64,000 nucleotides of DNA, taken from contig NZ_LZSV01000021.1 in NCBI RefSeq assembly GCF_001665605.1, positions 62,001 through 126,000 of the forward strand, in the 5' to 3' direction. The notes below the pieces were generated by a model. That model did not search any database, was not told the DNA's origin, and worked only from the letters and a program-made list of their open reading frames with translations. This document shows, piece by piece, positions 1 through 8,934 of this stretch. Position numbers and translations under genes: made by a program. Position 1 is the stretch's first letter. Each line of letters starts with the position of its first letter. This DNA is from Mycobacterium sp. 852014-50255_SCH5639931 (lineage in GTDB: Bacteria; Actinomycetota; Actinomycetes; Mycobacteriales; Mycobacteriaceae).

Positions 1-24
1 CAACCCTACGAGTGCTGTTCTCAT
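1..24 (-). CDS. 5' end of a small protein gene (partial, runs off the window)
   Basis: Only the first eight codons are present on the minus strand, reading MRTALVGL from an ATG at 22-24. A strong ribosome-binding site, AAAAGGAG (complement of 31-38), sits six bases upstream, which is the main support for a real start. The Arg followed by hydrophobic residues is compatible with the start of a signal peptide like that of the next gene upstream. The product cannot be named. Confidence 0.55.
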
Positions 25-90
25 GCTCGGCTCCTTTTCGCCGGTGGGGGTTCGGCGGCGTGAGTCGCAGTCGCGACAGACAGTTACGCG

Positions 91-519
91 TCAGGGCGCC
101 TGCCTGAGTTGCAGGTGATTCGTCTGTTGATACCCCGGTGGGTGGCCGCAGGCCGGCACGTTGTACATCAAGGTGCTTGTGCCTTCCAGGGTGTTCGGAT
201 CCCACGTGTCGTGGTACGGCTCATTGGGACCGGGGCTACCGTCGGCACAGCGTATGGCCCAGGTGCCTTCCATCGTCCATTGCCCGTTGATCAGCCGCGC
301 CAGGGCCACGGCCTGGCCACCGGGTGCGGTTGCTACCGAAGCGCATCCGTCGCCGCAGGGTGTGAAGTAATAGTCGCCGGACATCTCCGATCCCCGAGGG
401 GTTGTCGAAGTCCAGGTGTAGTGGCCGCTGATCGTCGTGTCGGCCCACGCTGCACTAGCCGTACCGACAGCTAAACCGGCGAACATGGCGGCTGCGGCGA
501 TCGCCCGTGTGATGGCCAT
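91..519 (-). CDS. small exported protein of unknown function
   Basis: The 142-residue product begins with a clear Sec signal peptide. Arg5 is followed by an Ala-rich hydrophobic core, and a likely AWA cleavage site puts the mature start at Asp27. The mature part is about 116 residues, rich in Thr, Gly and Trp, with four cysteines (55, 59, 91, 124) that could form two disulfides after export. The ATG start is preceded by AGGAGG eight bases upstream. It lies just upstream of the truncated gene at the window edge and on the same strand. I do not recognise the family; small secreted proteins of this type are common in mycobacteria and usually unassigned. Confidence 0.75.
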   Translation of the reverse strand: MAITRAIAAAAMFAGLAVGTASAAWADTTISGHYTWTSTTPRGSEMSGDYYFTPCGDGCASVATAPGGQAVALARLINGQWTMEGTWAIRCADGSPGPNEPYHDTWDPNTLEGTSTLMYNVPACGHPPGYQQTNHLQLRQAP

Positions 520-652
520 GATCTCATCCTCCTGCTGAGCTGATACGTACGTAGCTCACAGTGACCGCTATACACCGAAGGCGTTCCGTTTGCTGTGCAT
601 TTGGCAAACTTCCATGCCACCGACTGGCCGGGCCATGGCGACGCGGCCTCGG

Positions 653-2098
653 TCAGCCGTGCCGTGACGTCGCCGCCGGCAGCGCCATCGGCCGGACGTA
701 GCCGCCGATCAATGTCCGATGCCACCAGGCCCGCTCGCGGCGTAGCTCGGCGGGCGTCGTGAAGCGGTACTCGTAGAGCTGCGCACGCACGTAACGCGGT
801 GGTGATTCCGGAAATGGGTTGTGCCGCAACAGCCGCAGCGTGGGCCGATCGTTGCGCAGCAGCCGTTGCAGAAACGGTGTCAGCCATGGTTGCGCGTAGC
901 CGGGCGAGATGGCGGCGAACCACATCAGCCAGTCCAGGCGCAGGTGGTACGGCGCCCACTGCCGCGGAAGCCGGCCCACGGTGCCGGGCTTGCCCTTGAA
1001 TTCGTATTCTTTCCACACCGTCTGGTCGCTGAGGCGGGTGTCCTCGGTGCCTTCGATCACCACCTCGCGGCGGACGCGCCCGATGCTGCCGAACGCACCG
1101 TAGGTGTTGACGAGGTGAAAAGAGTTGAACGACATGTTCATTCGCTGACGCGAGGACAGCATGTTGCGCACCGGCCAGTAACTCATGAACAACACCGCAG
1201 CCGCGAACGCGATCACCAGCGCGGCGAACCACAGCGGCGGCCCCGGCGGCGCGGGATGGGCGTGCGGACCGAGCACCCAAGCCACCGACGAGTCGTCGAT
1301 GGCGCTGCACGCCAACAGGATCGTCACCCAGTTGAGCCAGGCAAAGTTACCCGACGCCACCAGCCACAGCTGGGTGACGAGAATGATCGCGGCGGCGATG
1401 CTGGCCACCGGTTGTGGCGCGAACAATCCGAACGGCACCACCAGCTGCGAGAAATGGTTGCCCGCCACCTCGATTCGATGCAGCGGCTTGGGCAGGTGGT
1501 GGAAGAACCAGCTCAATGGCCCGGGCATGGGCTGCGTTTCGTGGTGGTAGTACAGACACGTCAGGTCGCGCCAGCACGGATCGCCCCGCATCTTGATCAG
1601 CCCGGCGCCGAATTCCACTCGGAACAGCAGCAACCGGGCCATCCATAAGGTCAGCACCGGCGGCGCCACCTGGTCGTTGCCGAGGAAGATCAGCAGAAAG
1701 CCGATCTCCAGCAACAGCGATTCCCACCCGAACGCATACCAGGTCTGCCCGACGTTGACGATCGACAGGTAGAGCACCCACAGCGCCAGCCACATGAGCA
1801 TGGCCGCCCAGACCGGCACCGCATCGGCCGCGCCGGCGACGATCGCCGCCGACAGCGCGGCACCGAACCAGGAGACCACCGAGAACAGGCGATCGGAATA
1901 GCGCACATGAAACAGGCTGGGCGTCCGCCAAAACGACTGCCCGGCCAAAAACCGCGGAATGGGCTGTAGTCCGTGCTCCCCGATGAGCGCCCGGAACTGC
2001 GCCGCTGCCGCGACGAACGCGAGCAGGTAGACCACCGCGGCGCCCCGCTCGAGCACCAGTCTGCCGAGCCAATATTCGGGAGCGGAAAACCAGCCCAT
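653..2098 (-). CDS. polytopic membrane protein, lipase maturation factor (LMF1)-like
   Basis: This is a 481-residue integral membrane protein matching in context and length the M. tuberculosis Rv0235c protein. Many hydrophobic helices alternate with conserved-looking loops, for example the segment around EFGAGLIKMRGDPCWRDLTC and the C-terminal block with RLPRQWAPYHLRLDWLMWF, which are typical of the LMF1 family. In animals LMF1 helps lipases mature in the ER; the bacterial role is unknown. I chose the ATG at 2096-2098 over an upstream GTG at 2126-2128 because AAGGAG lies eight bases before it. The gene follows aftD on the same strand with an 87-base gap, so co-transcription is plausible. Confidence 0.8.
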   Translation of the reverse strand: MGWFSAPEYWLGRLVLERGAAVVYLLAFVAAAAQFRALIGEHGLQPIPRFLAGQSFWRTPSLFHVRYSDRLFSVVSWFGAALSAAIVAGAADAVPVWAAMLMWLALWVLYLSIVNVGQTWYAFGWESLLLEIGFLLIFLGNDQVAPPVLTLWMARLLLFRVEFGAGLIKMRGDPCWRDLTCLYYHHETQPMPGPLSWFFHHLPKPLHRIEVAGNHFSQLVVPFGLFAPQPVASIAAAIILVTQLWLVASGNFAWLNWVTILLACSAIDDSSVAWVLGPHAHPAPPGPPLWFAALVIAFAAAVLFMSYWPVRNMLSSRQRMNMSFNSFHLVNTYGAFGSIGRVRREVVIEGTEDTRLSDQTVWKEYEFKGKPGTVGRLPRQWAPYHLRLDWLMWFAAISPGYAQPWLTPFLQRLLRNDRPTLRLLRHNPFPESPPRYVRAQLYEYRFTTPAELRRERAWWHRTLIGGYVRPMALPAATSRHG

Positions 2099-2185
2099 GG
2101 CCGTAACTCCTTGGACGGTGGCGGTCACACAGACCCAGATATCCAGTCAACCAGCCGGCAAACCGCCAGCCAATACCCTCGAGCG

Positions 2186-5100
2186 CTATTCGTCGCGGGA
2201 CCGGCCGGCCCTATCACCGATCGTCACCGCGGAAGCGGCGACCACCGCGAGCGAAATCAGCGCCAGCAGCTGAACATTCGCGGAATGGCCCGCGTAGCCG
2301 TCGACCGATCGCCAGGGATGCCGTGACAACACCGCGCCGGCCAGGATGAGCCCACCCGCGCTCAGGACCATCGTGGCGTGGTTCAAGCGCCGGCGGCGCA
2401 GCGCGTACCGCAGGCCCAGGGCGCCGCCGACCACCACGACCCCGACCACACCGGCGATCACCGCCCCGCCGGCCAGCACCGCGGCCGCCGCCCATGGTCC
2501 CGGCTGCCACGGCTGGGCGGGAGCGTCGTCGGCGCGCCCGCTTCGGGTGCGCCACAGCGCGAGCATCGCGAGCAGTGGCAGCAAGGCCAGCCCCAGCCCC
2601 AGACCGACCCGGTACGGCGCGTTGGACGGGAAGGTCAGTGTGATGGTGCCGGGGTCTCCCGGCGGCACCACCCAGCCCTGCTGCCACCCGTTGACGGCGA
2701 CCGGGGTCAGCCGGGCCCCGGTGCTGGTGCGCGCCACCCAACCGGGGTTGATGCTTTCCGGGATCACCAGCACCCGCGGCGTGGTCGCCGGCGGAGCCTG
2801 CACCTCGCGGCGGTCCGGACCCCAAGCCCGCCACACCGGAACCCCTACGGGGCTGGGCGTGGCGGCGGCCGCGGCCGGCGGGGACAGGTCGACACCGTCG
2901 ACGACGAACTGGGCGCCCGGACTGATCAGCAGCTCCTGCTGGCCCGCCGGCAGCGCGATCGGGTCGCGGTCGCACGCCCGCGCCGCAACCGGCTCGTCGT
3001 CGAGCAGAGCGCCGACGGTGGTGCGGATCGACGTGTGCACGAACCGGCCCGCGACCGCGACGACCGGGCCGTGGTCGCAGTCGACGGCGATCTCGCGCGT
3101 GCGATCACGGGCGGCGTCGGCGGGCGCGATCGGGTTGCCGTCGGCACCGAGCACGGCCAGCTCGGCCAGCCCCGGCGGCTTGAGCTGGTCGAAACCCAGC
3201 GCGTTGCGATCGATGACGTCTTCCCAGTCCAGCAGGCTGACGGTGACGCTGTCGGTCACCCGGGGATGCAGCGGGAGTGTCTGCGGTTCACCGGGTTTCA
3301 ACGCGCGCACCTGCGGGCCGTCGCCCAGGTTGACCGCCACCACCGTCGGATGGGCGGGCAACGCCGACCGGCTCGGTGCCAGCCGCAGCGCGGTGACCTC
3401 GGTGGGCCGCGGCAGCGTGAGCGTCAGCGTGGGCGGGGTCTTGTGTTGCACCACCCGCTGCGGTGCCGTCCATGCCGTGGACGGGTCGCCGTCGGTCGCC
3501 GCATACGCCGAGCCGAGGACGTCCACCAGGTCGGAGTCGCCCCGCGCCCGGGTGGTGTTCGGCTCGGCGATCAGGTCGGCCAGCTTGGGCCCCTGCCGTG
3601 GCCGCACCCACACCAGCGCGGTCACCGACATCGGCGCCGGAACGGTCAGCGTCCGGCTGAGATTGACCGGCTCTTCGGGCGAAAGGGCCATCGACGGCGC
3701 ACAGCGCACGCCGTCCGGCGTCGACGCGCAGCCCGGCCTGCCGAGCAATTCGGAACCCAGGTCCCAGCCCGCGACCGTCGCGCCGGGCGGTGGCCCGGGA
3801 ACCCGCACGGTGTGTCGCAGGTCGAGCGGGTGCGCGAATCCGGACGCGTCGTACTGGGTGATCGACAGGTCGGTGATGCCGAACTGCACGCCGGGGGAGC
3901 CGTCGTCGGTGCCCGCGGCGGTGATCCGCACCCACGGCGTCTCGCCGTAGGGCAGCGCGGCGGCGAGCGGCTTGCCGGGCTCGTCGAACCGCAGGGTCGT
4001 GCTGCCGGTGGCCGTTTCGATCAGGATTCGGCGCACCTGCGCGCCGACGGCCGTCGCGCTGGGCGTCAGGGTGATCGCCGCGTTGGTCACCGGGTGGTCG
4101 AAATCGACCTGCAGCCACTGCCCGACGGCCGATTGCAGGGAGTTGGATACCCACGCGGTCGCCGGGTCGCCGTCGATGGCGGCGACGGGGGAGGTCGCCG
4201 GCGCGACGTCGGGCATCGCGGTGGAGTCCGACGACGAGCTCGACACGGTGATCCGCCCGCCGCTCCAGGCGCCGACGACCGGGTCGGCGCCGGGGACGGG
4301 GTAGTCGGGCACCCGGTTGTAGGTGTGCCGTGCGTCGCCCGCGGCCCGGATGGCCGACGAATGTTGGTCCACCCGGCCGTAATCGGTCTCGCGGGCCACC
4401 GGGGTGTCGGTGACGGTCACCGTCGGCACCGGCAATCCGGCGCCGCGCGCGTCGGCGGTCATCAGCGCGGGGCCCAGCGGCGGCTGGCCCTGCAGCCGGC
4501 GCCGCTCGTCGAGGCGCAGCAGCGCCTCCGGTCCACCGTCCACCCGGGGCAACCGGTCGACGTCGGCGAAGTACGGGGCGCCCGGATCGCCGGCGACCTC
4601 CACCCGGTAAATCTCTACGGCCGGGTAGCGCGGACGCAGTCCGCTGTCGGCGACGAAGCCCGCCAGGGTGCCGGGACCCACCGGCTCGCCGAATTGGGCC
4701 ACCTTCCGCAGTCCCGGGGACCCGTCGACAGCGCGGTGTACCAGGATGGGCCGCGCCGAGCGCGACGTGTCCGGGTCCAGGTCGTTGCGCACCACCACGT
4801 ACGAAATACCTTGGCGGGCAAGGGTATCGGCCAGACCGGCCGACGGACGCCCAGCGGCGAACAGGCGTTGCACCGAGTCCAGCGCCCGGATGGTTTGCGG
4901 CGGGGTCAACGGGATCGAGTCGCGCACGCCCCACGGGCTGTTGCCGAGCACCTGCAGTGGCTCGTCATGGCTGGTGCCCCACACCTGCGTGGCGAACGGC
5001 GCCCCCGGGGTCACCAGCACCCGGCCGGGAACCGGCGTGCCCGTGTTGTGCTCGCCAAGCCAGTCTGCGGTCTCCTGCCAGTAGCGGGGAATCGCGCTGA

Positions 5101-6391
5101 AGGTGCCGGGTGGGGTCAGCCTGCCGGTCCACGCCAGCGAGGTGCTCACCATCAGCGCCGTCAGCACGACGATCGCCACCGCCACCCGACGGTCGCGCTC
5201 GGGGTGGGCGAACGCGCGCAGCCAGGCCGAGACGGGCTCTCGACCGGGCAGCGGTATCCGGCCCAGCACCTGGGCGATGCCCAGCACGATCGGGATCCGG
5301 ATCACCGACCCCAGCTTGTGCACGTTGCGCAGCGGCGCGCCACCGGCGTCCAGGAACGCCTGCACGGCGTGCGCCACCGGCGAGCCCAGCCCTCCGCTGT
5401 AACCGGCGGCCATCAACACCACCCCGGCCAGCAACATCGTCACCAACCGTCCGCGCGCGGGCATTCGCGGGCTGGCCAGCCCGGCCAGCCCCGCCGCCGC
5501 GACCAGGCAGGTGGCCAGGACGGCCGCCGAGCCGGTCACCAGCGGGGCGCCCGCGGTGGCGGTCGGCGCCACGTACGGGGTCCAGCTGTCGGTGCCGCGC
5601 AGCATCTCGGTCAGCGACGACCATTGCGTTGTCACACCGGAGGATTCGATGAAGTCCAGGAACGGCGGGCTGATGGCCCGCAGCATCACCAGCGCCACCA
5701 CCCACCACAACATCGCCAGGAACAGCGCCACCAGCCACCACCCGGTGTAGCGCCACCACAGCCGGTTCGGCCGGTGGCACGCCCACCAGATCACCGCGGG
5801 CAGGCAGCCGGCCAGCGTGGCGATCGCGTTGACCGCGCCCATCAACGCGACGGCCAGGCCGGCCTGCGCGGCGAGCGCTCGCACCGATCGGTTGGCGGAA
5901 GCGCGCAGGGCCAGGATCGTGGGCAGCAACACCCACGGCGCCAGCATCATCGGCAGGGTTTCCGACGAGATGGACCCCAGGGTGGTCAGCACCCGCGGCG
6001 ACAGCGCGAACGCGGCGGCGCCGATCACCCGTGACGCAGGGCTGCCGATGCCCAGCGCCTCGGCTACCCGCAACAGCCCCCAGAAGCCGATCGTGAGCAG
6101 CAGCGCCCACCACAGCCGTTGCGTGATCCACCCCGGCACGGAGAGCAGCTGGCCGATCGCAAAGAAGGTGCCATGCGGGAATAGGTAGCCGTAGGCCTGG
6201 TTCTGCGCCTGCCCGAACGGCAGGTCGCTGTTCCACAGGTTGGTGGCCCGGGCGAGGAAGCGCAGCGGGTTGGCGGTGAGGTCGAGTTTGGTGTCGGGGG
6301 AGACCCGGCCGGGGGATTGGCCGAACGTCAGCGCGCAGGCGAGCGCACCGACCAACCACAGCCATTGGCGCGACACGGGCGCGGCAGGCAA
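2186..6391 (-). CDS. aftD: alpha-(1->3)-arabinofuranosyltransferase AftD
   Basis: The product has 1401 residues, the usual size for AftD (Rv0236c). It is a GT-C membrane glycosyltransferase that uses decaprenyl-phosphoryl-arabinose to add alpha-1,3 arabinofuranose branches in arabinogalactan and lipoarabinomannan on the outer face of the membrane. The first external loop carries SPDTKLDL with Asp33 and Asp37, the expected position of the catalytic acid. Multiple transmembrane helices occupy roughly residues 10-420. A long extracytoplasmic part follows, with discoidin-like carbohydrate-binding modules (for example around WVSNSLQSAVGQWLQVDF). A last membrane block sits near the C-terminus. The start is a TTG with a weak ribosome-binding site; a GTG at codon 6 is an alternative. 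Confidence 0.95.
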   Translation of the reverse strand: MPAAPVSRQWLWLVGALACALTFGQSPGRVSPDTKLDLTANPLRFLARATNLWNSDLPFGQAQNQAYGYLFPHGTFFAIGQLLSVPGWITQRLWWALLLTIGFWGLLRVAEALGIGSPASRVIGAAAFALSPRVLTTLGSISSETLPMMLAPWVLLPTILALRASANRSVRALAAQAGLAVALMGAVNAIATLAGCLPAVIWWACHRPNRLWWRYTGWWLVALFLAMLWWVVALVMLRAISPPFLDFIESSGVTTQWSSLTEMLRGTDSWTPYVAPTATAGAPLVTGSAAVLATCLVAAAGLAGLASPRMPARGRLVTMLLAGVVLMAAGYSGGLGSPVAHAVQAFLDAGGAPLRNVHKLGSVIRIPIVLGIAQVLGRIPLPGREPVSAWLRAFAHPERDRRVAVAIVVLTALMVSTSLAWTGRLTPPGTFSAIPRYWQETADWLGEHNTGTPVPGRVLVTPGAPFATQVWGTSHDEPLQVLGNSPWGVRDSIPLTPPQTIRALDSVQRLFAAGRPSAGLADTLARQGISYVVVRNDLDPDTSRSARPILVHRAVDGSPGLRKVAQFGEPVGPGTLAGFVADSGLRPRYPAVEIYRVEVAGDPGAPYFADVDRLPRVDGGPEALLRLDERRRLQGQPPLGPALMTADARGAGLPVPTVTVTDTPVARETDYGRVDQHSSAIRAAGDARHTYNRVPDYPVPGADPVVGAWSGGRITVSSSSSDSTAMPDVAPATSPVAAIDGDPATAWVSNSLQSAVGQWLQVDFDHPVTNAAITLTPSATAVGAQVRRILIETATGSTTLRFDEPGKPLAAALPYGETPWVRITAAGTDDGSPGVQFGITDLSITQYDASGFAHPLDLRHTVRVPGPPPGATVAGWDLGSELLGRPGCASTPDGVRCAPSMALSPEEPVNLSRTLTVPAPMSVTALVWVRPRQGPKLADLIAEPNTTRARGDSDLVDVLGSAYAATDGDPSTAWTAPQRVVQHKTPPTLTLTLPRPTEVTALRLAPSRSALPAHPTVVAVNLGDGPQVRALKPGEPQTLPLHPRVTDSVTVSLLDWEDVIDRNALGFDQLKPPGLAELAVLGADGNPIAPADAARDRTREIAVDCDHGPVVAVAGRFVHTSIRTTVGALLDDEPVAARACDRDPIALPAGQQELLISPGAQFVVDGVDLSPPAAAAATPSPVGVPVWRAWGPDRREVQAPPATTPRVLVIPESINPGWVARTSTGARLTPVAVNGWQQGWVVPPGDPGTITLTFPSNAPYRVGLGLGLALLPLLAMLALWRTRSGRADDAPAQPWQPGPWAAAAVLAGGAVIAGVVGVVVVGGALGLRYALRRRRLNHATMVLSAGGLILAGAVLSRHPWRSVDGYAGHSANVQLLALISLAVVAASAVTIGDRAGRSRDE

Positions 6392-6467
6392 GCACGGGAC
6401 CGGCGGGCCGGCCGCCGCTATGGCCGCTGAGTCCGCAGGCGGCGACCCACTGCGCTTGCGATCGCCG

Positions 6468-6641
6468 CTAGCTACGGTTGCCGTACTCGACCCGGTTGAG
6501 CACTGACGACTGCGGATCGCCCCCGGGGAGTGGCGGTTTCGTGTCCTGCTGCACCATCAAGGTGATCCCGAAGATCGCTGCCGCGCCGAGCAACAGACCA
6601 ACCACCACGCTCGCGGCGGCGGGCGCAATGATCCGGTTCAT
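6468..6641 (-). CDS. DUF2613 membrane-anchored microprotein (Rv0236A type)
   Basis: The 57-residue product (MNRIIAPAAASVVVGLLLGA at its N-terminus, ending NRVEYGNRS) has one N-terminal hydrophobic helix and a short polar tail. This matches the DUF2613 family and the 57-residue Rv0236A encoded directly upstream of aftD in M. tuberculosis. It lies 76 bases upstream of the aftD start on the same strand and is probably co-transcribed. The hydrophobic stretch may be a signal peptide or a membrane anchor. Function is unknown; conserved linkage to aftD suggests a role near the arabinosyltransferase, which is inference. Confidence 0.85.
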   Translation of the reverse strand: MNRIIAPAAASVVVGLLLGAAAIFGITLMVQQDTKPPLPGGDPQSSVLNRVEYGNRS

Positions 6642-6723
6642 CGACGGCTCCTAACGGCATCGGGAAAACGTGGTCGGCCTAGCGCCAACCTAGCAGAAGG
6701 GGGTCGGCGCCCCGGAGCGCTCG

Positions 6724-6933
6724 TCAGGGCAGGCAGTGGCCGTGAAAGCACCGGTCGCCGTATTGGACCTGGTGGGGCCCCAGCGGGTTAAGCGAAGCCG
6801 GACGGCCCCGCGCCGGTGCCCCGCCGTGGTCGGCGACGGCCAGCGTGACGCCGACCGTCGTCGCGACACCCACCGACAGACCCACCGCGATGCTGGCCGC
6901 CGCGGCCAGGGTGAAACCGGTCAACGCTGGCAT
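6724..6933 (-). CDS. second DUF2613-like microprotein
   Basis: The 69-residue product has the same layout as its downstream neighbour: a short N-terminus, a hydrophobic helix of about 20 residues, a polar linker with a Pro-rich segment, and a conserved tail (HQVQYGDRCF against NRVEYGNRS). It is therefore probably a diverged tandem paralogue in the DUF2613 family. Two cysteines in the tail are not found in the neighbour. AGGGGG about seven bases before the ATG serves as a ribosome-binding site. The gene forms a same-strand set with the microprotein at 6468-6641 and aftD. Confidence 0.7.
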   Translation of the reverse strand: MPALTGFTLAAAASIAVGLSVGVATTVGVTLAVADHGGAPARGRPASLNPLGPHQVQYGDRCFHGHCLP

Positions 6934-7060
6934 CTTGGCCCCCTAGCCCCGCTGGCACCAGCCCAGGAGTGCCCCCGCAGCCGAAGAAGAAAACCCCCGA
7001 CGAAAACCTCGTCGCTCCCCAGATCCGGAGGCCCGGATAGCGCCATGAAAACATGGCCCG

Positions 7061-8200
7061 ATGTCATTTTCGCGCACCTTGGCCGTGCTCGTCTCCGTGT
7101 CGGCGTTGCTGGCGGGCTGCGCTCACCACGCCGCCCGGCCACCGGGCCCGTCGACCTCGGCCGGCAAGCCGGCGGCCGCCCCAGCCCCGCCGGCCTGCGG
7201 CGACGTCACCACGCTGCCGGTCCGCGACAAGCTGGCCCAGCTGCTGATGGTGGGCGTGAAAAACGCCGATGACGCCCGCTCGGTGGTGGACGGCTACCAC
7301 GTGGGCGGCATCTTCATCGGCAGCTGGACGGACCTGTCGATCTTCAAAGGCCCGCTGGCCGATATCGCGGCGAAGGCCGGACCGCTGCCCTTGGCGGTCA
7401 GCGTCGACGAGGAGGGCGGCCGGGTGTCGCGGTTGCGGTCGCTGATCGGGGAGGCACCGTCGCCCCGGCAGCTGGCCCAGACCCAGACCGTCGTCCAGGT
7501 CCACGACCTGGCGGCCGAGCGCGGGAAGAAGATGCGTGAGCTGGGCATCACCATCGACTTCGCGCCCGTCGTCGACGTCACCGATGCCACGAGCGGCGTG
7601 ATCGGCGACCGCTCGTTCGGGGGCGATCCCAACACGGTCATCGCCTACGCCGGGGCGTACGCACAAGGCCTGCGCGACGCCGGACTGCTGCCGGTGCTCA
7701 AGCACTTTCCCGGACACGGGCACGGCTCGGGCGACTCGCACACCGGCGGTGTGGTGACACCGCCGCTGAGTGACCTGCAGAACCTCGACCTGGTGCCGTA
7801 CCGGACGCTGATCACCGTGGCCCCGGTCGCGGTGATGCTGGGCCACCTGCAGGTCCCCGGGCTGACCGGCGACGACCCGGCCAGTCTGAGCCCCGCGGCG
7901 GTGCAGCTGCTGCGCAACGGCGCCGGCTACGGCGCTCCACCGTTCAACGGCCCGGTGTTCACCGACGACCTGTCCAGCATGGGCGCCATCTCCGACCGAT
8001 ACGGGGTTGCCGAGGCGGTGCTGCGCACCCTGCGGGCCGGCACCGACGTCGCGCTCTGGGTTACCACCGACGAGGTGCCCGCGGTCCTGGACCGGCTGCA
8101 GAAGGCGGTGGCCGCCGGCGAGTTGCCTTCGCAGCGGGTCGATGACGCGCTGACGCGGGTGGCGACGATGAAGGGCCGCAGTCCCGCCTGCGGCCACTAA
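7061..8200 (+). CDS. lpqI: beta-N-acetylglucosaminidase lipoprotein LpqI (NagZ family, GH3)
   Basis: The 379-residue product has a lipoprotein signal peptide with lipobox LAGC (Cys20), followed by a Pro/Ala linker and a glycoside hydrolase family 3 barrel. The NagZ signature LKHFPGHGHGSGDSHTGGV begins near residue 213. It holds the loop His that acts as acid/base in this family; the catalytic Asp lies in the FTDDLSSMGA block near residue 306. In M. tuberculosis LpqI releases GlcNAc from muropeptide fragments during peptidoglycan recycling. It is divergent from the aftD group and is followed after 64 bases by a TetR gene on the same strand. Confidence 0.93.
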   Translation: MSFSRTLAVLVSVSALLAGCAHHAARPPGPSTSAGKPAAAPAPPACGDVTTLPVRDKLAQLLMVGVKNADDARSVVDGYHVGGIFIGSWTDLSIFKGPLADIAAKAGPLPLAVSVDEEGGRVSRLRSLIGEAPSPRQLAQTQTVVQVHDLAAERGKKMRELGITIDFAPVVDVTDATSGVIGDRSFGGDPNTVIAYAGAYAQGLRDAGLLPVLKHFPGHGHGSGDSHTGGVVTPPLSDLQNLDLVPYRTLITVAPVAVMLGHLQVPGLTGDDPASLSPAAVQLLRNGAGYGAPPFNGPVFTDDLSSMGAISDRYGVAEAVLRTLRAGTDVALWVTTDEVPAVLDRLQKAVAAGELPSQRVDDALTRVATMKGRSPACGH

Positions 8201-8264
8201 AGCGTGTGCCCACCCGGCGCGTTGCTTACTCTGGAGTCAGATAGACGGGCTAGAGAGGCAAGCG

Positions 8265-8918
8265 ATGGCGGGTGGCACCAAGCGGTTACCGCGCGCTGTC
8301 CGCGAGCAACAGATGCTCGACGCCGCGGTGCAGATGTTCTCGGTCAACGGCTACCACGAGACCTCGATGGACGCCATCGCCGCCGAGGCGCAGATCTCCA
8401 AGCCGATGCTGTACCTGTACTACGGCTCCAAAGAGGACCTGTTCGGCGCCTGCCTGAACCGGGAGATGGGCCGGTTCATCGACGCGGTTCGCGCCGACAT
8501 CGACTTCACGCAGAGCCCGAAAGACTTGCTGCGCAACACCATCGTGGCGTTCATGCGCTACATCGACGCCAACCGGGCGTCGTGGATCGTGATGTACACC
8601 CAGGCCACCAGCTCGCAGGCGTTCGCGCACATAGTGCGCGAAGGGCGTGAACAGATCATCGAGCTGGTCGCCGGGCTGGTGCGGGCCGGCAGCCGCAGCA
8701 GGCGGACCGACCGCGAGCACGAGATGATGGCCGTGGCGCTGGTGGGCGCGGGCGAGGCGATGGCCAACCAGCTCAGCATCGGCGACATCGACGCCGACGA
8801 GGCGGCCGAGCTGATGATCACCCTCTTTTGGCACGGGCTGCGGGGCGGCCCGGAGGAGCGGGAGGCCGCCGCCGCGGCGTTGCCCAAGAAGGGCGGCTCC
8901 AGCGCGGCCAGGCGCTAG
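8265..8918 (+). CDS. TetR family transcriptional regulator (Rv0238 type)
   Basis: The 217-residue product starts with a basic arm and a TetR helix-turn-helix at about residues 12-58 (QMFSVNGYHETSMDAIAAEA then SKPMLYLYYGSKEDLF). A helical ligand/dimerisation domain follows. Position and length match M. tuberculosis Rv0238. Downstream it is tightly followed by the ClC channel gene, only 16 bases after its stop, so the two are probably one transcript. Ligand and targets are not evident from the sequence. Confidence 0.85.
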   Translation: MAGGTKRLPRAVREQQMLDAAVQMFSVNGYHETSMDAIAAEAQISKPMLYLYYGSKEDLFGACLNREMGRFIDAVRADIDFTQSPKDLLRNTIVAFMRYIDANRASWIVMYTQATSSQAFAHIVREGREQIIELVAGLVRAGSRSRRTDREHEMMAVALVGAGEAMANQLSIGDIDADEAAELMITLFWHGLRGGPEEREAAAAALPKKGGSSAARR

Positions 8919-8934
8919 CCCCTACATTCGTCAT

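Noticed and set aside
2378..6034. Very long open frame (about 1218 codons) on the plus strand
   Set aside because: It is antisense to aftD, Arg/Gly/Gln-rich with no recognisable domain, a usual by-product of high-GC codon use.
6472..6660. 62-codon minus-strand open frame
   Set aside because: Overlaps the Rv0236A-type gene in another frame; the DUF2613 product is clearly the real one.
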